Made by a program: the position numbers and the translations under genes. Below, one piece after another: positions 1 to 8,291 of a stretch of DNA of 10,906 nt; position 1 is the stretch's first letter; each line of letters starts with the position of its first letter. The stretch is from Caldilineae bacterium (GTDB lineage Bacteria; Chloroflexota; Anaerolineae; J102). The stretch is from assembly GCA_011192085.1 (NCBI GenBank), contig DUEQ01000178.1, forward strand, positions 1 to 10,906, given 5' to 3'. The notes beneath the pieces were generated by a model, which saw only the letters and a list, made by a program, of their open reading frames with translations, was not told the origin of the DNA and ran no database searches.

Positions 1-93
1 GGTTGTGATGAAATTACCAAAAATCCGCGTGTTCATGTAAACTTCGACCTTTGTCTTGCTTAACCTGTCTAGGACCACGCGACCGTTCTCTTC

Positions 94-2148
<2,055 letters not shown>

Positions 2149-2179
2149 GCCCCCCTCGGTCCCCCCGCAAGAGGGGGGC
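2149..2179. repeat. GC-rich perfect hairpin directly after uvrB (possible terminator or dispersed palindrome)
   Basis: The 9-base arm GCCCCCCTC (2149-2157) is the exact reverse complement of GAGGGGGGC (2171-2179), with a 13-base loop. An alternative fold pairs the six C at 2161-2166 with the six G at 2173-2178. The arm starts at the first base after the uvrB stop codon. No T-run follows, so this is not a classical rho-independent terminator, although it could slow transcription. The C-run/G-run form resembles dispersed intergenic palindromes seen in many high-GC and cyanobacterial genomes. That comparison is from general knowledge and has not been searched. Confidence 0.6.
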
Positions 2180-2208
2180 GGTAAATTCGTCTGCAAACGG
2201 GTAATGCC

Positions 2209-2232
2209 CCCTCCTCCGCACATGGAGGAGGG
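2209..2232. repeat. Second GC-rich perfect hairpin in the uvrB-gyrA gap
   Basis: CCCTCCTCC (2209-2217) and GGAGGAGGG (2224-2232) are exact reverse complements around a 6-base loop. It lies 30 bases after the first hairpin, and the two look like halves of one composite element spanning about 2149-2245. No T-run follows. The rest of the gap, to 2404, holds no gene and no promoter I can support. Confidence 0.6.
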
Positions 2233-2404
2233 TTGGGGTGGAGGCCTTCTCCTTGCACCGAATTCCATTCAGAACCACCACGTCAATCTCCCCATAGCCA
2301 AGCCGCCATCTTCGCCTTATTGAGGAAACCGCAACAGAACGATCTGACCTTCCTCTCCAGAAAGTCGTCGAAATCCAACCGACTCTATTCCCCCATCCCA
2401 AACC

Positions 2405-5311
2405 ATGCCCCAACTCGCTGCCAAAATCCTCCCCGCGCCCATCGAGACCGAGATGCGCACCGCGTATCTCGACTACGCCATGAGCGTCATCGTGGCCCGC
2501 GCGCTCCCTGACGTGCGCGATGGCCTCAAACCGGTGCATCGCCGCATCCTCTACGCCATGCACCTCATGGGCTTGCGTCACGACAATCCCCACCGCAAGA
2601 GCGCGCGCATCGTGGGCGAAGTCCTGGGCAAATTCCATCCCCACAACGATAGCGCGGTGTACGATGCCATGGTGCGCATGGCTCAGGATTTCTCCATGCG
2701 CTACCCCCTGGTGGACGGCCAGGGCAACTTCGGGTCCATTGATGGTGACAATGCCGCGGCCATGCGCTACACCGAGGCCCGGCTCACCGAAATGGCGGAA
2801 ACCCTGCTGCTGGACCTGGACAAAGAGACCGTGGACTTCCGGCCCAACTTCGATGAGACCCTGCAGGAGCCCACGGTTCTGCCATCGGCCCTGCCCAACC
2901 TGCTGCTCAACGGCTCATCGGGCATTGCCGTGGGCATGGCCACAAACATCCCGCCCCACAATCTGAACGAGGTGGTGGACGCGCTGGCCTTCATCATCGA
3001 CCACTACCACGCGGTGGAGGACATCACCCTGCCCCATCTGCTGCAATTCATCAAAGGCCCAGACTTCCCCACGGGCGGCATCGCCTACCGCTATCGGGAG
3101 AACCGGGATGGGAGCCATGAGGACATCCTGGCCCAGGCCTACAGCACGGGCAAAGGTCGCCTGCGGGTGCAGGCTAAAGTGCACGTGGAGGCCATGAGCC
3201 GCAACCGCAACCGCCTGGTCGTCACCGAACTCCCTTACCAGACCAACAAGACCCGGCTCATCGAGCGCATCGCGGACCTGGTGCGCAACGGGCGCATCGA
3301 GGGCATCACCGACCTGCGGGATGAGAGCGACCGTCAGGGCATGCGCATCGTTATCGAACTCACCCGCAATGTGGAGCCGGAGACCGTGCTGGCCGCGCTC
3401 TACAAGAATACCCCCTTGCAGCAGACCTTCGGCATCAACATGCTGGCCCTGGTGGATGGCGAGCCCAAGGTGCTCTCCCTCAAGCGCATGCTCCTCCTCT
3501 ACCTGGAACACCGCCAGGAGATTCTGCGTCGTCGCTCGGAATTTGAACTGGCCCGGGCCCGCGCGCGCGCTCACATCCTGGAGGGGCTTCTCATCGCGCT
3601 CAAAAACCTGGACGAGGTCATCGCCATTATCCGCCGCAGCCCCGACACCGACACGGCCCGCTCGCGGCTGATGAAGAAGCTCAAGATCACCGAGCGCCAG
3701 GCCCAGGCCATCCTCGACATGCAGCTCAAGCGCCTGGCCCGGCTGGAGCGCACCAAACTGGAGGAGGAATACAAGGCCCTCCAGACCCGCATCGCCTACC
3801 TGGAAGACCTGTTGGCCCATCCCGCCAAAATGCTGGCCGTGATCAAAGAGGAGCTGCTGGCCCTGAAGGAGCAATTCGGCGACGCCCGCCGCACCCGCAT
3901 CGTCGATATCAAGGGCGCGGCCCTCACCACGGGCGAGCTCATGTCCGAGGAGCCGGAGCTCATCCTCCTCACCAAGAAGGGCAAACTCTTCCGCCAGTCC
4001 CTGGCCGGACGCCGCCGCGGGGCGTTGCCTCGTCGCAGCGCGGACGCCCCCCTGGCCATGGTTGCCGCGCCGCCCCAAGACACCCTCTTCCTGTTCACGG
4101 CCGCGGGCCAGGTCGTGGCCAAACCTGTCCATCAAATCCCCACCGACGAAGGCCCGGCCTTCTGGGAGATCGCGGATCTGCGCAAGGATGACGAGATCGC
4201 AGCCATGCTGGCCCTGCCCCGGCCCGCCAACGGGGATGAGGACGGTCGCAGCCTCTTCCTCGTCACCCAGGATGGCCGCAGCAAGCGCATCAGCCTGGAG
4301 GATCTGTGGAACTCGGCCCACGCCTCGCCACTGGTCATCAAGCTGGAGGAGGGGGACGCGCTGGTGGCCGCGGTGCTGTGCGACAGCGAGGACGACATCA
4401 TCCTCTTCACCCGCATGGGCCAGAGCATCCGCTTTCCCCAGAATGAGGTGCGGGTGATGGGGCTGGCCGCCGCGGGCGTGCTGGCCATGAAACTCACGCC
4501 CGGCGACCAGATCGCGGCCGCGGGCCTGGCCAAACCGGACCATCAGGCCGTCATCCTCACGACGACGGGCTACGGTCTGCGCGCGCCCATCGCCAAATTC
4601 CCCACGCAGAAGCGCTACGGCGCGGGCGTCCTGGCCATGCGCTTCGGGCGCAACCATGGCGCGGTCGCGGACGCGGCCATCGCGTCCCAAGCCCATGAGC
4701 TCTTCGTGGTCATGCACCGCGGTCCGATGAAAGTGTTGCGATTGGATGAAGTCCCCGTGGGGAATCGAGCCACGCGCGGGCGGCAGATCCCGGGCCTGAA
4801 GGGCGGGGAAGTCCGCAAACTCCTGGCGCTGGTCATCCCCAAGGTGAAGGAAAGCGGCCCGACTGCGCCGCCTCCACCCCCGCCCCCGCCGCCTCCTCCG
4901 CCCAAGAAGAGGACTCGCAAACGGGCTACGAAGACCGCGGCCGCGAAGGCGACGAAAAGGAGGGCGGCTTCCTCCCAAACGGGGGGGACCGCGTCCAAGC
5001 CCGCAACAACGACCGCTGCGAAACCTACGGCGAAATCAACAAGCGCCAGGCAGCAAACCGCGGCCGCCTCTCCCTCACCCCCAACCGCCCAAAAGACGCG
5101 GGCCAAAACCGTCAAGCCATCGAGCGCGCCGCCCAAGCCCAAAACCCTGCGCAAGACCTCCGCCTCAACCAGGAAGTCTGCGGCCCAGGCGTCTACAAGC
5201 AAGGCCTCGTCGAAATCCACGGGTAAAAGGAAGAGGAAGCCCAAGACCACGCAAGCCAAACCCGCCACCAGCTTGGACGCCATCAAGAAGCGGGTGAAGA
5301 AAAAGAAATGA
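2405..5311 (+). CDS. gyrA: DNA gyrase / type IIA topoisomerase subunit A with a polyproline and basic C-terminal extension
   Basis: This is the DNA-cleaving subunit of a type IIA topoisomerase, acting with a GyrB/ParE ATPase that is not in this window. The N-terminal breakage-reunion domain is well conserved: [26 protein letters not shown], the catalytic tyrosine in AMRYTE (Tyr122, same number as in E. coli GyrA), and [18 protein letters not shown] beta-pinwheel domain follows (about 505-815) with repeated blade motifs, which favours GyrA over a short ParC. Three features are odd. The quinolone-region motif reads [10 protein letters not shown], with Asn81 in place of Gly, while Ser83 and Asp87 are retained. 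The GyrA box, usually QRRGGKG, reads GRRRGAL (535-541). Residues 819-968 form an added tail: 12 consecutive prolines (822-833), then 135 residues rich in Lys, Arg, Ala, Ser and Thr with a single acidic residue. At 968 residues it is longer than the usual 800-880. There is no SD before the ATG. A second gyrA/parC paralogue elsewhere in the genome is possible, so gyrA versus specialised paralogue is not settled. Confidence 0.93.
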   Translation: MPQLAAKILPAPIETEMRTAYLDYAMSVIVARALPDVRDGLKPVHRRILYAMHLMGLRHDNPHRKSARIVGEVLGKFHPHNDSAVYDAMVRMAQDFSMRYPLVDGQGNFGSIDGDNAAAMRYTEARLTEMAETLLLDLDKETVDFRPNFDETLQEPTVLPSALPNLLLNGSSGIAVGMATNIPPHNLNEVVDALAFIIDHYHAVEDITLPHLLQFIKGPDFPTGGIAYRYRENRDGSHEDILAQAYSTGKGRLRVQAKVHVEAMSRNRNRLVVTELPYQTNKTRLIERIADLVRNGRIEGITDLRDESDRQGMRIVIELTRNVEPETVLAALYKNTPLQQTFGINMLALVDGEPKVLSLKRMLLLYLEHRQEILRRRSEFELARARARAHILEGLLIALKNLDEVIAIIRRSPDTDTARSRLMKKLKITERQAQAILDMQLKRLARLERTKLEEEYKALQTRIAYLEDLLAHPAKMLAVIKEELLALKEQFGDARRTRIVDIKGAALTTGELMSEEPELILLTKKGKLFRQSLAGRRRGALPRRSADAPLAMVAAPPQDTLFLFTAAGQVVAKPVHQIPTDEGPAFWEIADLRKDDEIAAMLALPRPANGDEDGRSLFLVTQDGRSKRISLEDLWNSAHASPLVIKLEEGDALVAAVLCDSEDDIILFTRMGQSIRFPQNEVRVMGLAAAGVLAMKLTPGDQIAAAGLAKPDHQAVILTTTGYGLRAPIAKFPTQKRYGAGVLAMRFGRNHGAVADAAIASQAHELFVVMHRGPMKVLRLDEVPVGNRATRGRQIPGLKGGEVRKLLALVIPKVKESGPTAPPPPPPPPPPPPKKRTRKRATKTAAAKATKRRAASSQTGGTASKPATTTAAKPTAKSTSARQQTAAASPSPPTAQKTRAKTVKPSSAPPKPKTLRKTSASTRKSAAQASTSKASSKSTGKRKRKPKTTQAKPATSLDAIKKRVKKKK
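4859..5308 (+). other. Encoded low-complexity basic tail of the gyrase A subunit
   Basis: This segment encodes residues 819-968. A C-rich stretch (4868-4903) encodes 12 prolines in a row, with varied codons (CCG, CCT, CCA, CCC) rather than a pure repeat. The next 135 residues contain about 41 Lys/Arg, abundant Ala/Ser/Thr/Pro, and only one acidic residue (Asp, near the end), finishing in KKRVKKKK. The composition resembles histone H1 C-terminal tails and the AK-rich tails of some bacterial HU-like proteins. It is expected to be disordered and to bind DNA without sequence preference. The frame stays open throughout, so it is a genuine part of the gene and not read-through past a stop. Confidence 0.85.
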
Positions 5312-5369
5312 GGTGCATCTCGCTGACAACCGTGCTAAGCAGAAAAAGGTGGGGGAATTCAACCATCAC

Positions 5370-5409
5370 GGCGCCTGGGCCCGATCACAACGAGCTGCGA
5401 CCGGGCGCC
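5370..5409. repeat. Imperfect inverted repeat in the gyrA-epimerase convergent gap
   Basis: GGCGCCTGG (5370-5378) can pair with CCGGGCGCC (5401-5409) as nine pairs, one of them G·U in plus-strand RNA, across a 22-base loop. It lies 20 bases before the more convincing terminator. It may only add structure to the gyrA 3' end, and in a GC-rich genome it could be chance. Confidence 0.3.
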
Positions 5410-5429
5410 TTGCGTTCCATCATCCAACG

Positions 5430-5454
5430 AGCTCGCCTTCCTCGCGAGCTTTTT
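5430..5454 (+). terminator. Rho-independent terminator of gyrA
   Basis: AGCTCGC (5430-5436) and GCGAGCT (5444-5450) form a perfect 7-bp stem with a 7-base loop, and the 3' arm runs into five T (5450-5454). It lies about 120 bases after the gyrA stop, between two convergent genes. The T-run is on the plus strand, so it should mainly stop gyrA transcripts. On the minus strand the hairpin is not followed by T, so it would serve the epimerase transcript less well. Confidence 0.7.
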
Positions 5455-5476
5455 GAAGTCAAACGGTGACACGGAT

Positions 5477-6313
5477 TCAATCTTGAGGGGCATGGGGGGC
5501 CAACTCCCGCTCAATGGCTCGCAAGAAGCGGATGGCCCGCTGGGCCGCGGTGTCCGCGTCCGGTTCGGGCATGAACTCGCCCGAAACGAAGCCCTCATAC
5601 CCTGTCTCGAACAGCGTTCCCAGAAGGGATGCGAAATCGAGATGGCCCGCGCCCGGATGCCAGCGGTTGGAATCGGCCACATGGAAGTGGAAGATGCGGT
5701 CGCCTGCCAGCCGGATGCTCTCCTCCATGTCCGGCTCCTCGATATTCATGTGGAATGTGTCTAGCAGCAGGCCGAAATTGGCCGCGCCCACCCGCTCGAT
5801 GAGGTCGAGCCCCTGGCGCACGGTGTTGATCAGGGTGGTCTCGTAGCGATTGATAGGCTCCAGAGCCAGACGCACGCCCGCGGGCGCGGCCGCGGCGCTG
5901 CATTCCTGCAAAGCCTCCACCACCCAGGCCATGGCCTGCTCCTGACTCACGCCCGGCTTCACGATCCCGCGCAGCAGGCCGATGATGATCACCGCGTCGA
6001 AGCGCGCGGCCAGGGGGATGTGGCTCTTAACCCGTTCGATGGCGGCCTGGCGCACCGCAGGGTCGGGATCGGGGAAGGAAAGCCCTTCCTCGCCCCAGGC
6101 CTGGCCCGTGCCGATGGCGGGCACGCTCAGATCATAGCGCTGCACCAGCGCGGCCAGCGCGTCCCCATCCACCAGTCGGGGGTCGCGAATGGCCAGCTCC
6201 ACGCCGTCGTAGCCCCAGGCCGCGATCTTGGCGATGTTGGCCTCCAGGTCGCCCTTGAAGGCCACGGCGTTGAATTGAGCAGGTTGCGTGGAAAGCACGA
6301 TGGCAAGTTTCAT
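5477..6313 (-). CDS. Sugar epimerase/isomerase of the xylose isomerase-like TIM-barrel family, IolO-like (5-keto-L-gluconate epimerase)
   Basis: The 278-residue protein belongs to the AP endonuclease 2 / xylose isomerase-like TIM-barrel family (PF01261). Its segments FKGDL (19-23), IGTGQAW (67-73), IIGLLRG (110-116), EPINRYET (152-159), DTFHMNIEE (185-193) and HFHVADSNRW (209-218) closely recall, from memory, the Thermotoga maritima 5-keto-L-gluconate epimerase IolO (TM0416). Candidate divalent-metal ligands are Glu152, Asp185, His211 and Glu246, all present. The enzyme would act in the cytoplasm in inositol or uronate-type sugar breakdown. No other inositol or gluconate genes are in the window, so the exact substrate is inferred. 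The start is supported by AAGGAG seven bases upstream. It lies 72 bases after rsmG on the same strand and could be co-transcribed with it. Family certain; IolO function about 60%. Confidence 0.9.
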   Translation of the reverse strand: MKLAIVLSTQPAQFNAVAFKGDLEANIAKIAAWGYDGVELAIRDPRLVDGDALAALVQRYDLSVPAIGTGQAWGEEGLSFPDPDPAVRQAAIERVKSHIPLAARFDAVIIIGLLRGIVKPGVSQEQAMAWVVEALQECSAAAAPAGVRLALEPINRYETTLINTVRQGLDLIERVGAANFGLLLDTFHMNIEEPDMEESIRLAGDRIFHFHVADSNRWHPGAGHLDFASLLGTLFETGYEGFVSGEFMPEPDADTAAQRAIRFLRAIERELAPHAPQD

Positions 6314-6320
6314 GATGGGG

Positions 6321-6326
6321 CTCCTT
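6321..6326 (-). promoter_or_regulatory. Shine-Dalgarno site of the epimerase gene
   Basis: On the minus strand AAGGAG lies 7 bases before the ATG at 6313-6311. It fixes the start codon. It also contrasts with rsmG, uvrB, gyrA, tgt and the phosphatase, which have no recognisable SD. Confidence 0.8.
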
Positions 6327-6385
6327 CAGTAAGGCAGAATTCAAAAGGTGGAAGGCAACAAGGCCTGGCAATCTCTCATGGACAA

Positions 6386-7174
6386 TTAGCCATGGGCCAT
6401 GTCACCAGTCTCGGCGGAGCGCCGACCGGGGCGCTCGCGCCGCAATGGACGCTTGGTGGGCACGCCCGGACGACGAGGATAGGTCTCGGGCGTGGGCGCG
6501 ACCTTGCGCACCGTCACGACGAATCGCGGTTGCGGCTCTCCCGGCAGCGACACCTCTTCCACGCCCGCGAGCTCGCCCCCCAACGTCGCCATGGCGAAGC
6601 GGGCCGCCTCCGCCTCCTCCGCGGCTTGCAGACCTTTGGGATAGACCGCGAGCCCGCCAATCTGGACCAAGGGCAGGGTGAGCTCCACCAACGCGGGCAG
6701 TTCGGCCACGGCTCGGGCGGTGACCAGGTCATACGCCTCCCGGTGCGAGGGGTCCCGGCCCGCGTCTTCGGCTCGAACGTGGAGCGTCGTCAGAGGCAGG
6801 TCCAGAGCTCGGGCTGCGGCTTCGAGAAAACGGGCCTTTTTGGCGATGGATTCGATGAGTGTGTAGCGCAGTTGGGGCCAGGCGATGGCCAGGGGGATCG
6901 CGGGCGCGCCTCCGCCTGAGCCCACATCCGCGGCCCGCCACGCCTGCTCGCGCAACGCGTCGGGCGTCAGGCCCGCGGCGCGGGCGATGACGGGCAGCAG
7001 GGCCAGCGCGTCTAGATGATAGCGCAGGGTCAGCGATGCCTCATCCCGCAGCGCGGTCAGGTTCATGCGCTGGTTGGCCTCCAGCAGCCGCGCGGTGTAG
7101 CGACGGAATCGCTGGAGCTGTTCGGGCGTGAGGGGGACGCCCAGGGAGGCGGCGTCGCGGGCGAGGTCGGGCAT
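6386..7174 (-). CDS. rsmG: 16S rRNA (guanine-N7) methyltransferase RsmG
   Basis: RsmG (GidB) uses S-adenosylmethionine to methylate N7 of G527 in the 530 loop of 16S rRNA; its loss is a known route to low-level streptomycin resistance. From the ATG at 7174 the product has 262 residues. Visible features: RMNLTALRD (37-44 region), HLDALALLP, the SAM-binding glycine motif ADVGSGGGAPAIPLAI (82-97), acidic Glu108 at the end of the second strand, TARAVAELP (152-160), and the typical C-terminal YPRRPGVPTKRPL (232-244). About 18 residues, mostly basic, follow that motif and make it somewhat longer than usual. The frame is open 67 codons further upstream, but that stretch has low-complexity composition and includes the octamer repeat, so 7174 is preferred. 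No SD is visible. The epimerase follows 72 bases downstream. Confidence 0.95.
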   Translation of the reverse strand: MPDLARDAASLGVPLTPEQLQRFRRYTARLLEANQRMNLTALRDEASLTLRYHLDALALLPVIARAAGLTPDALREQAWRAADVGSGGGAPAIPLAIAWPQLRYTLIESIAKKARFLEAAARALDLPLTTLHVRAEDAGRDPSHREAYDLVTARAVAELPALVELTLPLVQIGGLAVYPKGLQAAEEAEAARFAMATLGGELAGVEEVSLPGEPQPRFVVTVRKVAPTPETYPRRPGVPTKRPLRRERPGRRSAETGDMAHG

Positions 7175-7180
7175 GATCGA

Positions 7181-7220
7181 CGTGTGAGCGTGTGGGGGTG
7201 TAAGCGTGTCGGCGTATGGG
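7181..7220 (-). repeat. Five degenerate octanucleotide repeats before rsmG
   Basis: Read on the minus strand, five adjacent 8-base units (7220-7213, 7212-7205, 7204-7197, 7196-7189, 7188-7181) follow the pattern CYNAYACS, the last being CTCACACG. Six bases (7180-7175) separate the array from the rsmG ATG. The same type of unit precedes tgt at 9685-9716. The array is C/A-rich and nearly G-poor on the coding strand. It would be part of the rsmG 5' leader if transcription starts upstream of it. Confidence 0.7.
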
Positions 7221-7344
7221 CGCGGGAGGGGAGAAATGGACGGTGGACGACAGACGCTGTGCGAATCTATCCTCCATCCTCCTGGCATCAGCGCTGACGC
7301 GGGCAAGTCTGCCGTGCGCTCGCTCTTACAATGTGGGGGCAGAT

Positions 7345-7350
7345 TATGAT
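7345..7350 (+). promoter_or_regulatory. Candidate -10 box of the phosphatase gene (near-leaderless)
   Basis: TATGAT matches five of six bases of the sigma-70 consensus and lies in an unusually AT-rich spot. Only 11 bases separate it from the ATG at 7362, so a transcript starting about 7 bases downstream would have almost no leader. This agrees with the absence of an SD. No good -35 is found at 16-18 bases; CTTACA (7325-7330) is only 14 bases away. Moderate to low confidence. Confidence 0.4.
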
Positions 7351-7361
7351 ACCATGACTGT

Positions 7362-8000
7362 ATGTCCCAGACCATTCTCTACCTCATCCGTCACGGCGAA
7401 ACCGACGCCAATGTCGCGGGCGTATGGCAGGGCTCCACCGACAGTCCATTGAACGCCCGCGGCGAGGCCCAGGCCCGGGCGCTGGCCCGCCATCTGGCCG
7501 ATGAACGCCTGCCCATCGCCGCCATCTACACCAGCCCTCTGCAACGCGCCCGCCAGACCGCGACCATCATCGCCCGGGCGTTGGGCGATGTCCCCGTCAT
7601 CGTGGATTCCGGACTGGCCGAGTTTCATCTGGGCGAGTGGGAGGGGCTCACCTATGAACAGCTGCGGGAGGAAAAGCAGCTTTGGAAGCGCATGGGCGAG
7701 GACCCCGATTTCGCGCCGCCGGGCGGCGAATCGGCCAGGGATTTTGCCATGCGTCTGCTCCACAGCATCCAAACCATCGTCCAGACCCACGCGGGGGAGA
7801 GCGTGGGCGTGGTCGGGCATGGCGGGGCCATGGCCACCGCGCTTGCTCTGCTCCTGGATGGGGATGGCAGCCGCTGGCGGGATTATCTCATGCACAACGC
7901 ATCGCTCAGCAAGCTCCTTTTCGATCCTGAACCCCGCCTCCTTTTCTTCTCCGATGTCTCCCATCTGAAAGGCGTGGGCAATCTGGAGAAATGGCGTTGA
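7362..8000 (+). CDS. Histidine phosphatase family protein (phosphoglycerate mutase-like)
   Basis: This 212-residue cytoplasmic enzyme is of the branch-2-like histidine phosphatase / GpmB-CobC group. The phosphohistidine motif is LIRHGET with Arg10, His11 and Gly12. The other catalytic residues are Arg62 in TSPLQRARQTA, Glu87 in LAEFHLGEWEG (acid/base), and His153 in VVGHGG. The family hydrolyses phosphate monoesters ranging from phosphoglycerate and sugar phosphates to alpha-ribazole phosphate, and the sequence alone does not select the substrate. There are no cobalamin genes nearby, so I do not call it cobC. The ATG at 7362 sits 9 residues before the RHG motif, as expected. It is divergent from rsmG. 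A pfkA relic and then the FAD oxidoreductase lie downstream on the same strand. Confidence 0.92.
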   Translation: MSQTILYLIRHGETDANVAGVWQGSTDSPLNARGEAQARALARHLADERLPIAAIYTSPLQRARQTATIIARALGDVPVIVDSGLAEFHLGEWEGLTYEQLREEKQLWKRMGEDPDFAPPGGESARDFAMRLLHSIQTIVQTHAGESVGVVGHGGAMATALALLLDGDGSRWRDYLMHNASLSKLLFDPEPRLLFFSDVSHLKGVGNLEKWR

Positions 8001-8017
8001 TCCGAGGAGCGCAATGA

Positions 8018-8291
8018 TGGCTCAACCGCATGGTGGGGTTGCCCGGCTCCATCGACAACGACACTTACGGCAGCGATATGTCCATCGGCGCGGGCATCGC
8101 GCGGCGCCGCATCGTCACCGCGACGGAGCAATTGACCAGCGCCGCGTCCGCGCATCATCGCACTTTGGTGGCGGAGGTGATGGGGCGGAACTGGGGCTAT
8201 CTGGCGCTGGCCAGCGGCCTGGCCTTTGGAGCGTCCCAAAGACGCCTGGTTCATGCGTTATCTCCACCTGGTGCGCGATCTGGAGGTTTAG
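8018..8291 (+). pseudogene. pfkA: Decayed fragment of 6-phosphofructokinase (PfkA)
   Basis: In the frame of 8030-8233 the translation reads GLPGSIDNDTYGSDMSIG, then, after a scrambled stretch, AHHRTLVAEVMGRNWGYLALASGLAFGA. This is the catalytic middle of PfkA: the IDND motif carrying the catalytic aspartates (E. coli Asp127/Asp129) and the EVMGR substrate-binding motif (E. coli Met169-Arg171). Only about 70 of roughly 320-350 residues remain. The N-terminal ATP-binding part and the C-terminal half are missing. A TGA at 8015-8017 closes this frame upstream. Between the two conserved blocks, GAGIARRR replaces the expected GVDTALNT-like segment. After the homology ends, a different frame runs open to a TAG at 8289-8291. 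A GAGGAG followed by ATGATG at 8014 lies in another frame. It is a non-functional remnant, placed between the phosphatase stop and the oxidoreductase. Confidence 0.8.
8282..8286 (+). promoter_or_regulatory. Shine-Dalgarno site of the FAD oxidoreductase
   Basis: GGAGG lies 5 bases before the ATG at 8292 and 8 bases before the second in-frame ATG at 8295. Either codon could initiate, and the proteins would differ by one residue. Confidence 0.75.

Noticed and set aside
1..93. End of an upstream gene (an open frame reading to TAA at 61-63) or a uvrB promoter
   Set aside because: The roughly 20 residues visible match nothing I recognise, and no -35/-10 pair with suitable spacing is convincing in this segment.
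2915..4978. Minus-strand open frame of 687 codons opposite gyrA
   Set aside because: A shadow frame common in high-GC genes. The sense strand carries clear conserved GyrA motifs along the same stretch.
4615..5286. Long minus-strand open frame (223 codons) opposite the gyrA tail, with a glycine run
   Set aside because: It is the antisense of the polyproline and basic-tail coding region. The composition is explained by the C-rich sense strand and there is no family resemblance.
7175..7375. Upstream extension of rsmG by 67 codons
   Set aside because: The extension reads through the octamer repeat and overlaps the start of the divergent phosphatase. RsmG homology begins after the ATG at 7174.
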